This document shows positions 54,287 to 64,000 of a DNA stretch of 64,000 nt, in pieces. Within the stretch, counting starts at the first letter, position 1; every line of letters begins with the position of its first letter. The notes beneath the pieces were generated by a model that saw only the letters and a program-made list of their open reading frames with translations, was not told the DNA's origin and ran no database searches. The DNA comes from Diospyros lotus (lineage: Eukaryota > Streptophyta > Magnoliopsida > Ericales > Ebenaceae). The stretch lies in NCBI RefSeq assembly GCF_014633365.1, contig NC_068349.1, positions 16,444,753 to 16,508,752 on the forward strand, read 5' to 3'. A program made the position numbers and the translations under genes.

Positions 54287-55657
54287 GAGTTCGCACATGC
54301 CCATTCATCCGAAAATTTGATAGCTAAGATCAGGCTTTTGAGGCAGTATTTGTGAGATTTAAGAGCAGGGTCTTGGTCTTTGAGTCGTGGGCAAACTTTC
54401 TGGTGATTTTGGTGGCCAACGGAGCAGCAAGGAGGGAGAATCGAAGCTCGCCGAAAAATCGTGATTCGTCGGAGTCGAGCCTTCAAACGTTAAATCGAGA
54501 TATTTTGTGTTGTTTTTTTCTCAATTTTAATACTATATTTGGGCTCGGGAGGTCGCGTTTAGGGGGGTTAGAGCTTCGTTTCGAAGCTCGGGGGCTCGGG
54601 GGGTTCGCTGGCGGTGAGGAAGCCGCCGGTGAAGACGAACCAGGTGGGCGCGTGGCTGCATGCACCTGCGAGTGGGAAGAAGGCGCGTGTCTTCCACGCG
54701 CCCGCAAGAAAAAAAAAGAAAATAAAAAGAAAAGAAAAGAAAATGAAATAAAATAGGAAAAAGTTTTGGAAAAATTTCAAAAATTTTCAGAAAGTCTGAA
54801 ATATTGTGTATGTCTTATTTTGTAAAAACCTTTCTGGAAAATGCTAATTTTATTAATTATTTAAGTAGTTTTTCTATTATGAAAATAAAGAAAAAAATAG
54901 GACTTTAATTTGGAAAATTTCAAGAAAATTTCAGAATGTTAGGAGTATTATTTAAGGAATATTAGTGATGATAAATTGAATAATATGGAAGTTTAGATAA
55001 TTATCATATAACAATTATTTATTTGGCTATTATGGAAATAAGGAAAAATAGGAATTTAATTCAAAAAAATTCAAGAAAGTTTCAGAATGCTAGAAATATT
55101 ATTTAAGGAATATTAGTAAAGGGAAATTAGATTTTATGAAAGTCTAGATAATTTTTATGCAATTTTTGAAGAAATAAGGTTTAGAAATTAGAGAATTATA
55201 GAAATTATGGAAAAATAGTAAAATGACATTCTAAAAATGAGTTTAATGTTTTAGGAGTCCTTGAGGGCGAGAAGATTAAGAAAAAGTCGACCGACACGAT
55301 TTTTGAGACCGACACGTTTTTCGAGACAACTTAGCTGTAAGTGTACTGTTTCAAGTTTAGTACGATTATATCTTTAAGAATGCTTACGTCATATTGACAT
55401 ACTATGAAATGTACCATCACATAGATTACATCCATAACATGACTATGAAATGCATAAATACACGTTGATGTCATTGATCACTCGCATATGAGGCCGTAGA
55501 AAGTACGAACTGGCACCGCTGCCTTACCAAGGGTGCACTCATACACCCCAGGTTCGATATAGGGGGTAGCTAAAATGGTAGATAGCATGAGGGTGCAGTT
55601 GACACCTACGAGGTAAGACATTGCATACACACATGACATAGCATTATGTACCCTTAT

Positions 55658-55711
55658 TTAGATGATTCATCATCTAACTTGGGTTCACCCCTGGAATATT
55701 CAACGTTCCAG
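55658..55711 (+). other. Two adjacent hairpins near the LTR 3' end
   Basis: Hairpin 1 is TTAGATGA-TTCA-TCATCTAA (8-bp stem). Hairpin 2 begins 14 bases later with arms CTGGAA and TTCCAG around a 9-base loop. In the 3' LTR the first hairpin has TCATTTAA as its right arm, keeping a G-U pair. Confidence 0.7.
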
Positions 55712-56063
55712 TCGGGATTTGCAGTGATGATACAGAGGTTGGAGATGTGTAGTGACGCGAGACGTCAAGAAACGAGTAAATGTACCATGATATGTTGAAA
55801 TATTAGTAGTTCAAGAATTTTGTATGCTTTAATTTATTTTCAGTAACTGATGTATCAATTTTGTAATAAAAGTCATGTTCAGCTATTATGAAATGTCATG
55901 AGCAGGTTCGATTCAACTTCCGCTTTGTATTTATTTTCTAGTGTAAATATCTCATCTAGCACTAGATAGGTCTTAAGAAATTTTGGGAGTAATATAGAAA
56001 AAAAAAAATAAGAACCAAATTTCCTAAGGCATAACATGCCCTAAAGAGGCGGGCTGTTATAGT

Positions 56064-56075
56064 TGGTATCAGAGC
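56064..56075 (+). other. Primer-binding site (initiator-Met tRNA type)
   Basis: TGGTATCAGAGC lies three bases after the 5' LTR end, a full match to the usual plant site. Confidence 0.9.
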
Positions 56076-56181
56076 TCAACCAAGTAGAGTGCCTAGGAAG
56101 AAAAACTTAGACTGAGCCTAGCAGGGTGAAAGTACCAACTCGAAGACAGTTAGGGGCACTAACGGGAGTTGTGATGACAGG

Positions 56182-56751
56182 ATGGCTGGAAACTTCTCGG
56201 AGCAGGTCTTGGTCGATCATTGGGCTTATCGTCTTGAGAATCAGATCCCGGAGCCAAATGAGGGTATCATGGAACACCTCGTCCAAATGGAAGAAATCCT
56301 CGACGACGTACCCCCAAGTTATCGACTCTGGCCTAACCTAGTTCAGTTCTAGATAAACATGATGGTCGGCGTTCTAGAGGGCGACTTATAGGATTTTGCA
56401 GATTGGGTTCGACATGGCGAGCAGTTCCCTGATTTTCGTCTCTATTGTGCACAGATTTGTGAGCTACTGGTAGAGCTGTATGAGCCGGTGCTAGTAGATG
56501 AGCCCGACGAAGAGATGGAAGACCCACTCGAAGAGGATATGGAGAACCCGATCGAGCCAGGAGAAGCAGAAGATATGGCAGATCCAATTGAAGCAGAAGA
56601 AGAAGACAACATACCCATATTCTGGGCCGAAGATGATCTTCTCAAGTTCGAGGACACGAACTCTGAAGATGAGGAAGAGATTGAAGAAGTGGTGGACGAT
56701 CTCGAGGCACCACCATATGAATCTGAAGATGAGAAGAACGTTTGGATTTGA
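56182..56751 (+). pseudogene. Extra leader reading frame between primer-binding site and gag
   Basis: One frame of 190 codons starts MAGNFSEQVLVDHWAYRLEN, continues through EHLVQMEEILDDVPPSYRLW and FADWVRHGEQFPDFRLYCAQ, and ends in a strongly acidic tail (DEEMEDPLEEDMENP onward). Two in-frame TAG stops (near 56350 and 56388) break it. Composition is coding-like and unlike the surrounding leader. I recognise no domain. Extra frames upstream of gag are known in Ogre-type elements but are not a standard part of Tekay. Confidence 0.55.
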
Positions 56752-56926
56752 AGGTCATCGGGACCAAAGTAGATCTAATTAGAAATATTCTAACTATCTA
56801 CGTGACTCATGTTGTGTGATATATGTGACTTATGTAGTAGCTAGGACATTTTGCCGAATGTATAATATTTATAAGAATTAATGGCAGGAACCTGTTATCT
56901 AATCCAGAATGCTACTTTCTTTTTAG

Positions 56927-58078
56927 ATGGTGAATACTCAAAGGAGGTTAACAGTAGGACCTAGGACGCCAAACCAACAAGCTGGCAATACAGAAGGAAA
57001 TACAAATGGGCACCCGGAAGGCGACTCCAGCCAGGAGATCGGGAGTAGTCAACTGGATCAAATGGAAAGAATACTCGGGAGCATGGTAGGATTCATACAA
57101 GGGACTCACTTCCGGGACGGTCATACGGTCAACATGCTCGACCTTTATTGTCGCCAGAACCCTCCCGTCTTCCAAGGGAAGCTTGGCGCAGACCCCAATG
57201 AAGGGGAATTCTGGATCGAGCAAACAGAAAAGCTATTAGACCACCTGCATTGTGGAGAAGAAGAGAAAGTTAATTTTGCCATCTTCATGCTGTAAGATGA
57301 GGCAGATAGGTGGTGGAAGGGAGTCAAGAGGCCAATGACCCCTCGAGCTAGGGCACCCTACATCACTTGGGAGCGATTCAAGGAACTCTTCAATGAGAAG
57401 TACTTTCCCCTGAATTTAAGAATGAAAAAGGATAGAGAATTCATGAAGCTAAAACAAACTGGGGACATGACTGTCGTCGAGTATGAAGATGCTTTTAGTC
57501 GATTGATCAGGTACATGCCTATTTACGAAGGTGACGAAAGGATCAAAGCTCAGAAGTTTTTGGGAGGGCTGAATTTGAAGCTTCAGAGGGCCTTGAGCAA
57601 TATAAGTACTCAGTCTTATATGGAAGTGGTGTTGCAAGCCTTTACCACTGAAGCTAACCTAAGCCGGATCGAAGCTATCCAAGGAGAAAGTCAGGAAGGG
57701 AGCAGTCATAAAGTAGGAAAGAAATTGGAACTCCAAAGGCCGAAGTTCAAACCTAGCACTCCGTGCCAAAGATGCCAGAAGCAACACCATGGGAAGCCGT
57801 GCCGACTTGGAATGAAAGAGTGCTACAACTGCGGAGAAGAAGGACACCTTAACCAGAACTGCCCAAAGAAAGGAATCACTTGTTACAACTGCCAGCAGAT
57901 TGGTCATTTTGCAAAGGAATGTCCCAAGCCGCGATTGATGAGTCAACCTCAAGGGACGTCCAGAAAGCCCAGAGTACAGCAATGGAGGGTGTTTCACTTA
58001 ACTCGACAAGATACGGCAGAAGACCCAGCCGTAATTGAAGGTACCATGTTATTATCTGGTATCCCCATGATGCATTGA
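56927..58078 (+). pseudogene. gag of the Tekay-type element
   Basis: Begins MVNTQRRLTVGPRTPNQQAG, the MVNTRR-type start of Tekay gag. The capsid region contains NPPVFQGKLGADPNEGEFWI, ITWERFKELFNEKYFPLNLR and YMPIYEGDERIKAQKFLGGL. Two zinc knuckles follow, CYNCGEEGHLNQNC and CYNCQQIGHFAKEC (both CX2CX4HX4C), which bind element RNA. A TAA at 57293-57295 interrupts before DEADRWWKGVKR; the usual residue fits CAA. A frameshift at the gag-protease junction (about 58070) ends the frame. Confidence 0.9.
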
Positions 58079-58608
58079 TAGATTCAGGCGCAAGTCACTC
58101 ATTCATTTCACATGCATTTGCTAAAGTACTAGGAGATAAACCAGAAAACTTGAATTGTCGTATGATTGTGGCAATCCCAATGGGGAAGTCACTAGAAACT
58201 TCTTCAGGATACAAAAATAGGAAGATTCAGATAGAAGAAGTTGAGTTCCTGGTGGATCTAATTCTTCTGAAATTTCAAGATTTTGATGTGATTTTAAGGA
58301 TGGATTTCCTAACTAAATGCAACGCTACATTGGACTGTAAAGCTAAGACAGTTTATCTCAAGAGCAGAGACTCGAACGTCAAGTTTCGAGGGCAAAAGAG
58401 GGCAAGTGAGCGGAAGTGGATCTCGGCTCTAAAGGCTGAGAAACTATTACGTCAAGGAGCACAAGGATACTTGACTTGTGTCCAAGGGAAAAACGGGGAA
58501 CCATTAAAAGTCGAAGAAGTGCGAATCGTTAGAGAGTTCGGAGATGTGTTTCTCGAAGAATTGTCTGGATGGCCACCCTAGCGAGAGATCGAGTTTTCAA
58601 TAGAAATC
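58075..58608 (+). pseudogene. Protease domain of pol
   Basis: LIDSGASHSFISHAFAKVLG carries the aspartic protease D-S-G, and VDLILLKFQDFDVILRMDFL is the conserved flap-to-end segment. A TAG at 58579-58581 lies between protease and RT, in the LSGWPP/REIEF linker. Protease would cleave the Gag-Pol polyprotein. Confidence 0.85.
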
Positions 58609-60009
58609 ATGCCAGGGGCAGGTTCGGTTTCAATACCCCCGTATAAAATGGCTCTTGCAGAATTAAGAGAATTAAAAACCCAACTTCAAGAGTTGTTGGA
58701 CAAAGGGTTCATCAGACCAAGTATGTTGCCATGGGTAGCACCAGTACTCTTTGTCAAGAAAAAGGACGGGAGTTTGAGGATGTGTATCGACTATTGACAG
58801 CTAAATAAGATAACGGTCAAGAATAAGTACCCACTCCCCAGAATCGAGGAGTTGTTTGACCAGTTACAAGGAGCCAAGGTCTTCTCAAAAATCGACCTGA
58901 GATCAGGGTACTATCAATTGAGGATCAAGACAGAAGATGTGCCCAAGGTAGCTTTTCGTTCTCGATACAGGCACTACGAATTTTTGGTGATGCCGTTCGG
59001 GCTGACCAACGCCCCAGCAGCTTTTATGGATACTATGAATTGAGTCTTCAGACCATTTTTGGACAAATTTGTGATCATGTTTATAGACGACATCCTGATA
59101 TACTCTCTCTCGGAAGAAGAGCACGAATTACATTTAAGGGTAATATTGCAAACGTTGTAGGAACATAAGCTGTATGCCAAATTCTCAAAATGTGAATTTT
59201 GGTTATACCAGGTGACATTTTTAGGGCATGTTATATCGGCTGAAGGAATATCAGTCAACTCGGCCAAGATAGTAACTATAACAAATTGGAAGCAACCTCG
59301 GTCGGTTACTGAAATTAAGAGCTTCTTGGGATTAGCTGGATATTATAGGAAGTTTATGGAAGGGTTTTCCAAGATTGCAACGCCCCTCACCAAGTTAACT
59401 CAGAAGGGGGTGAAGTTCGACTGGAGTGAACGGTGCGAAGAAAGTTTTCTGACACTTAAGGATAAGCTGACAACCGCTCCGGTACTAGCTATACCAAATG
59501 GATCAGGACGCTTTATGGTTTACACTGATGCCTCGAGAAATGGTTTGGGGTGTGTGCTGATGCAGCATGGTGGGGTCATCGCCTATGGATCCCGACAGCT
59601 CAAGAACCACGAACGGAATTACCCGACTCACGATTTGGAGTTGGTCGCGGTGGTATTTGCCTTAAAGATTTGGAGGCATTGTTTATATGGCGAGAAGTTC
59701 AAAATTTTTACTGATCACAAGAGTCTACAATACGTCTTCTCGCAGAAAGAATTAAACATGAGGCAACGAAGATGGATGGAGGTGTTAAAAGATTACGACT
59801 GCACTATTCAATACCATCCCAGTAAAGCTAATGTTGTAGCAGATGCCCTAAGCAGGAAAGAAACCACCTGTGTGGCCGGAATGATGGTGGCAGAGTGGAA
59901 GCTAGTTGAAGCTTTTAGCTTGATGACGGTAGGAGTAATTTCCCGAGAAAACTCTACCTACGCAGCTAGTCTCACGCTACAACCAGAATTAATGAATCAG
60001 ATACGATAA
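58609..60009 (+). pseudogene. Reverse transcriptase and RNase H of pol
   Basis: RT contains [16 protein letters not shown], a TGA at 58795-58797, then [50 protein letters not shown], a TGA at 59041-59043, and the active site [13 protein letters not shown] lies at 59158-59160. From 59212 the frame is open for 265 codons: [32 protein letters not shown], then RNase H with [36 protein letters not shown] and [15 protein letters not shown] follows at 60007-60009. All stops are in one frame, so this is simple nonsense decay. Confidence 0.9.
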
Positions 60010-61215
60010 GCCTACTCAAAAGACTCTCGAATAAAAATGTGGGTTGACAAGCATGGGCGAGTAAAGAGATCAGAATTTGAGGTAAAAGAAAACATCCTTC
60101 GTTTCCAAGGTAGGATATATGTACCTCGTGTGAGGGAATTACGATAGATAATTTTAGGAGAAGCCCACCGATCCAAGTACACGATACACCCTAGTGCCAC
60201 CAAGATGTACCAAGACTTGAAGGCTGTATATTGGTGGCCCGGAATGAAGAAAAGTGTGGTGAGGTATGTTAATCAATGTGACATGTGCCAAAGAATTAAG
60301 ATTGAGCACCAAAAACCTGGTGGGAGTCTGCAACCATTGGAAATCCCAGAGTGGAAATGGGAGCACATTATGATGGATTTCGTGACTAGATTGCCAAGAA
60401 GTCCTAAAGGAAATGATGGCATTTGGGTGATCGTTGACAGACTATCTAAGTCTGCTCATTTCTTGGCTATGAAAGTAAGCCAACCAATCAGCAAGTTAGC
60501 TCAGCAATATCTTAATGAGATTGTCAGATTGTATGGAGTGCCTGTAAGCATTGTATTAGACCGCAACCCGAGGTTCACTTCTAGGTTTTGGGGAAGTCTG
60601 CAAGAAAGTTTAGGTACTCAGCTTAGGCTAAGTATAGCCTATCATCCCCAGACCGATGGTCAATCAGAAAGAACCATTCAAACCCTAGAAGATATGTTGC
60701 GTGCCTGTGCTATTGACTTTCCAGGTAGCTGGGAAGAGCATTTACCATTGGTAGAATTCGCTTACAATAATAGTTACCACAACAGCATTGGAATGGCCCC
60801 CTATGAAGCCCTGTACGGACGAAAATGTAGATCCCCGATATGCTGGACTGAGGTAGGTGAACGTCAAATCTTGGGGCCCGAGATAGTTCAGAAAACAACA
60901 GACAAGATAAAGATCATTCAAGAGAGAATTAAGGAAGCTCAAAATCGCCAAAAATCCTACGCAGATACAAGAAGAAGGAAATTGGAGTTCCAAGTAGGCG
61001 ACAAGGTATACCTAAAGATATCTCCATTAAGAATGGTGACTAGAAGCAACAAGAAAAAGAGCAAGTTAAGCCCCCGGTATATAGGACCATATGATATAGT
61101 GGAAAGAATTGGACTAGTCGCTTATCGACTTGCCCTACCCTTGGCCTTATCAAACCTCCACGACGTGTTTCATGTATCGCAACTTCATAAGCAGAGCCAG
61201 ATCCCTCCCAGGTAA
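60010..61215 (+). pseudogene. Integrase of pol
   Basis: A TAG lies at 60145-60147. From 60205 the frame is open for 336 codons. The zinc-binding HHCC motif is visible (HRSKYTIHP, CDMCQRIKIEHQKPGG). The catalytic triad is Asp in WKWEHIMMDFVTRLP, Asp in VSIVLDRNPRFTSRFW and Glu in QSERTIQTLEDML. The C-terminal part has LSPRYIGPYDIVERIGLVAY and NLHDVFHVSQLHK, the GPY/F module. The frame is lost at about 61200, before the chromodomain. Confidence 0.9.
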
Positions 61216-61421
61216 TGCCAGCTGAAGCTATCGAGATTCAAGAAAATCTCTCATACATTGAGAAACCAGTTAGAATTTTGGATCGTAGGGATCAAGTCCT
61301 AAGAAGCAAGTCAATTCCTCTTATGCAAGTTTTGTGGAGAAACCCAGTGAGCGAAGAGATAACCTGGGAACGAGAAGAAGACATGAAGCTCAATTTTCCA
61401 TACCTATTTGAAAACCTATAA
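61215..61421 (+). pseudogene. Chromodomain-like C-terminus of pol, out of frame
   Basis: Encodes IQENLSYIEKPVRILDRRDQ, then LRSKSIPLMQVLWRNPVSEE, ITWEREEDMKLNFPYLFE. This is the chromodomain-type tail of Tekay chromoviruses (ILDR, KVLWRN, TWERE, FPYLFE), thought to guide insertion into particular chromatin. It is shifted relative to integrase. The gypsy element at 13605 has the homologous LRNEEIPLVKVQWRKHSNDE. Confidence 0.85.
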
Positions 61422-61447
61422 TAATGATCAAATTTCGAGGACGAAAT

Positions 61448-61466
61448 TTTTGTAAGGAGGGGAGAA
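61448..61466 (+). other. Polypurine tract
   Basis: TTTTTGTAAGGAGGGGAGAA abuts the 3' LTR start, as expected for the plus-strand primer. Confidence 0.85.
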
Positions 61467-63678
61467 TGTAATACCCTAAGTCATTATGAATAAATATTAA
61501 GTTATTTAAACAAATTATGCTTATATGATATATTTATTTAGTTTAATATGTTATGTAATTAATTTATTAAAGTATGCTTATGCCAAAAATTATATAAGTA
61601 TGTAAATATGTAAATATAAGTATATATAAGTATGTAAATGAAAATAAGTATGTATATAGCTTGCTGTATATAATTTAGTATGTATGTATGTATGTATATA
61701 GCTATGTAACCTCGTATGTATATATGATATATATATATATAAATGGCAAAATCTGGCAAAAATTGGAGCAAGCGCACGATCATGCCTGCAACAAGCAAAA
61801 TCAGGGAAATGGGGGGCAATTAATGGGAGATGGCCTTAGGAATGGCCTTAGGGACGCGTGGCACCTTCGATGGGACGTTCACGGCGGAGTTTTGGCTATA
61901 AATAGCCGAGTTCGCACATGCCCATTCATCCGAAAATTTGATAGCTAAGATCAGGCTTTTGAGGCAGTGTTTGTGAGATTTAAGAGCAGGGTCTTGGTCT
62001 TTGAGTCGTGGGCAAACTTTCTGGTGATTTTGGTGGCCAACGGAGCAGCAAGGAGGGAGAATCGAAGCTAACCGGAAAATCGCGATTTGCCGGAGCCGAG
62101 CCTTCAAACGTTAAATCTAGTTATTTGTGTTATTTTTTCTCAATTTTAATGCTATTTTTGGGCTCAGGAGGTCGGGTTTAGGGGGGGTTAGAGCTTCGTT
62201 TCGAAGCTCGGGGGGTTCGCCGGCGGCGAGGAAGCCGCTGGAGAAGACGAACCAGGCGGGCGCGTGGCTGCACGCGCCCACGAGTGGCAAGAAGGCGTGT
62301 GCCTTCCACGCGCCCGCAAGAAAAAAAAAAGAAAAAAAAAGAAAAGAAAAGAAAAGAAAATGAAATAAAATAGGAAAAAGTTTTGGAAAATTTTCAAAAA
62401 TTTTCAGAAAGTCGAAATATTGTGTATGTCTTATTTTGTAAAAACTTTTCTGGAAAATGCTAATTTTATTAATTATTTAAGTAGTTTTTCTATTATGGAA
62501 ATAAAGAAAAAAATAGGACTTTAATTGGAAAATTCCAAAAAAATTTCAGAATGTTAGGAGTATTATTTAAGGAATATTAGTGATGAGAAATTGAATAATA
62601 TGGAAGTTTAGATAATTATTATGTAATAATTATTTATTTGGCTATTATGGAAATAAGGAAAAATAGGAATTTAATTCAAAAAATTCAAAAAAATTCCAGA
62701 ATGCTAGAAATATTATTTAAGGAATATTAGTAAAGGGAGATTAGATTTTATGAAAGTCTAGATAATTTTTATGCAATTTTTGAAGAAATAAGGTTTAGAA
62801 ATTAGAGAATTATAGAAATTATGGAAAAATAGTAAAATGACATTCTAAAAATGAGTTTAATGTTTTAGGAGTCCTTGAGGGTGAGAAGATTAAGAAATAG
62901 TCGACCGACACGATTTTCGAGACTGACACATTTTTCGAGACAACTTAGCTATAAGTGTACTGTTTCAAGCTTAGTACGATTATATCTTTAAGAATGCTTA
63001 TGTCATATTGACATACTATGAAATGTACCCATCACGTAGATTGCATCCATGACATGACTATGAAATGCATAAATACACGTTGATGTCATTGATCACTCAC
63101 ATATGAGGCCGTAGAGAGTACAAATTGGCACCGCTGCCTTACCAAGGGTGTACCCATACACCCCGATTTTGATAGAGGGGGCCGCTAAAATGGTAGGTAG
63201 CATGAGGGTGCAGTTGACATCTACGAGGTAAGACATTGCATACACACATGACATAGCATTATGTACCCTTACTTAGATGATTCATCATTTAACTTGGGTT
63301 CGACCCTGGAATATTCAACGTTCCAATAGGGATTTGCAGTAATGATACAGAGGTTGGAGATGTGTAGTGACGCGAGACGTCAAGAAACGAGTAAATGTAC
63401 CATGATATGTTGAAATATTAGTAGTTCAGGAATTTTGTACGCTTTAATTTATTTTCAGTAACTGATGTACCAATTTTGTAATAAAAGTCATGTTCAGCTA
63501 TTATGAAATGTCATGAGCAGGTTCGATTCAGCTTTCGCTTTGTATTTATTTTCTAGTGTAAATATCTCGTCTAGCACTAGATAGGTCTTAAGAAATTTTG
63601 GGAGTAATATAGAAAAAAAAAAAAATAAGACCCAAATTTCCTAAGGCATAACACGCCCTAAAGAGGCGGGCTGTTACA
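61467..63678 (+). repeat. 3' LTR of the Tekay-type element
   Basis: Close match to 53858-56061, with small indels (a shorter TA run at 61727-61742, an extra ATGT repeat before it, and point changes). TATA box at 61894-61907, GC-rich block at 62257-62312, hairpin at 63273-63292. It ends GGGCTGTTACA. Confidence 0.9.
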
Positions 63679-63683
63679 GGTAT

Positions 63684-63743
63684 GTTTTCTTGATTGAACT
63701 TATTCTGGTTTTTCCCTAGAGTTTTACTTATCTATTCATAACA
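63684..63743 (+). repeat. 5' LTR of the Ty1/copia element, right part
   Basis: Continues the LTR interrupted at 53857 and ends TCTATTCATAACA, one base before the primer-binding site. Confidence 0.7.
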
Positions 63744-63744
63744 G

Positions 63745-63756
63745 TGGTATTAGAGC
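63745..63756 (+). other. Primer-binding site of the copia element
   Basis: TGGTATTAGAGC differs from TGGTATCAGAGC by one C-to-T change, so it is still of the initiator-Met tRNA type. Confidence 0.75.
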
Positions 63757-63938
63757 ACGGTTGTTAAGATCATCTCTTAGGGTTCCAAAGTTTAATATGA
63801 AATTTTATCAATTCAAATCTAGGGTTTCATCTGTCTGTAAGGTTTAGGGTTTGCTGAGAGTCTTTGTTAGTGGGTGTTTATTATGTGGGTCTCAGTCAGT
63901 GTCTAGAGCCCCTTAGGTTACCTTCATTCAAGGTGAAG

Positions 63939-64000
63939 ATGGCATCTACCCGATTTGAAATTGGAACATAGGATGGCAAAGGTGATTTCGGAAGCTAGAA
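63939..64000 (+). pseudogene. Start of copia gag, cut by the window edge
   Basis: Reads MASTRFEIGT, stop, DGKGDFGS, stop. This matches the usual copia gag opening (F.I..FDGK.DF..W), with TAG in both the Phe/Asn-type position and the Trp position (TGG-to-TAG). It continues beyond the window. Confidence 0.7.

Larger units (their letters stand above)
53858..56061 (+). repeat. 5' LTR of the Tekay-type element
   Basis: Layout: AT-rich TATA runs (54078-54112), TATA box in GGCTATAAATAGCC (54273-54286), GC-rich CACGCGCC block (54645-54706), A-rich tract, hairpin TTAGATGA-TTCA-TCATCTAA (55658-55677), second inverted repeat CTGGAA/TTCCAG (55691-55711), TTGTAATAAAAG near 55860 as a possible polyadenylation signal region, then the end TGTTATA. 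The 54352-54756 frame is an artefact of the GC-rich block. Confidence 0.9.
53858..63678 (+). mobile_element. Nearly complete Tekay-type (chromovirus) Ty3/gypsy element
   Basis: The 2.2-kb LTRs (53858-56061 and 61467-63678) start TGTAATACCCTAAG and end GGCGGGCTGTTAYA. The element is flanked by GGTAT at 53853-53857 and 63679-63683. Inside are a perfect primer-binding site, an extra leader reading frame, gag with two zinc knuckles, protease, RT, RNase H, integrase, a chromodomain-like tail and a polypurine tract. Every domain is recognisable, but the frame is cut by about seven stops and two frameshifts, so it is not autonomous now. LTR similarity suggests a fairly recent insertion. Confidence 0.95.

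Noticed and set aside
54352..54756. 134-codon frame and its counterpart near 62127 with Arg/Ala-rich translation
   Set aside because: Lies in the LTR leader over the GC-rich block and A-rich tract; it is not well conserved between the two LTRs and has no domain.

Overview
The window is plant nuclear DNA, most likely from a eudicot with a repeat-rich genome. Its coding content is one intron-rich host gene on the minus strand. Almost everything else is LTR retrotransposons, many nested in one another, at different stages of decay. There are no operons, ribosome binding sites, rRNA genes or CRISPR arrays. I cannot name the species.

Left block (1-25.2 kb). A Tat-like Ty3/gypsy LTR (124-1053) enters from the left edge and interrupts the 3' LTR of a decayed minus-strand Ty3/gypsy element (1054-8186). 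An LTR-like fragment follows (8187-9927). Next is a decayed minus-strand Ty1/copia element (10.7-13.6 kb and 24.85-25.2 kb), split by a Tekay-type Ty3/gypsy element (13605-24846, TSD CCTCG). That element carries a solo LTR in its gag (15449-18315, TSD GTCAC).

Middle block (25.2-47.2 kb). Non-coding DNA and a minus-strand solo LTR (26557-29095) lead to a methyl-CpG-binding-domain (MBD) gene, transcribed right to left from about 47.0 to 30.9 kb. I model 14 exons and 706 aa, with five tandem MBD domains and an MBD13-like C-terminal exon. Domains 3-5 come from a three-exon cassette present in three tandem copies. Every exon junction is phase 0. A compact Ty1/copia element with 120-bp LTRs (39728-44695) sits antisense in intron 3.

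Right block (47.2-64 kb). A diverged minisatellite of about 36 bp (47.95-48.8 kb) is followed by a Ty3-like LTR starting at 49209. That LTR is interrupted by another solo LTR (51595-52949) and by a Ty1/copia element that runs off the right edge. The copia 5' LTR is itself split by a nearly complete Tekay-type element (53858-63678, TSD GGTAT).

The main unexplained signals are in the LTRs. One is a small hairpin with a 4-nt loop and compensatory base changes between families. Another is a TATA box inside an inverted repeat. A third is a set of family-specific clusters of short palindromic words (CTTCCGAAGG, ATCCGGATG and AAGTTGACTT types).
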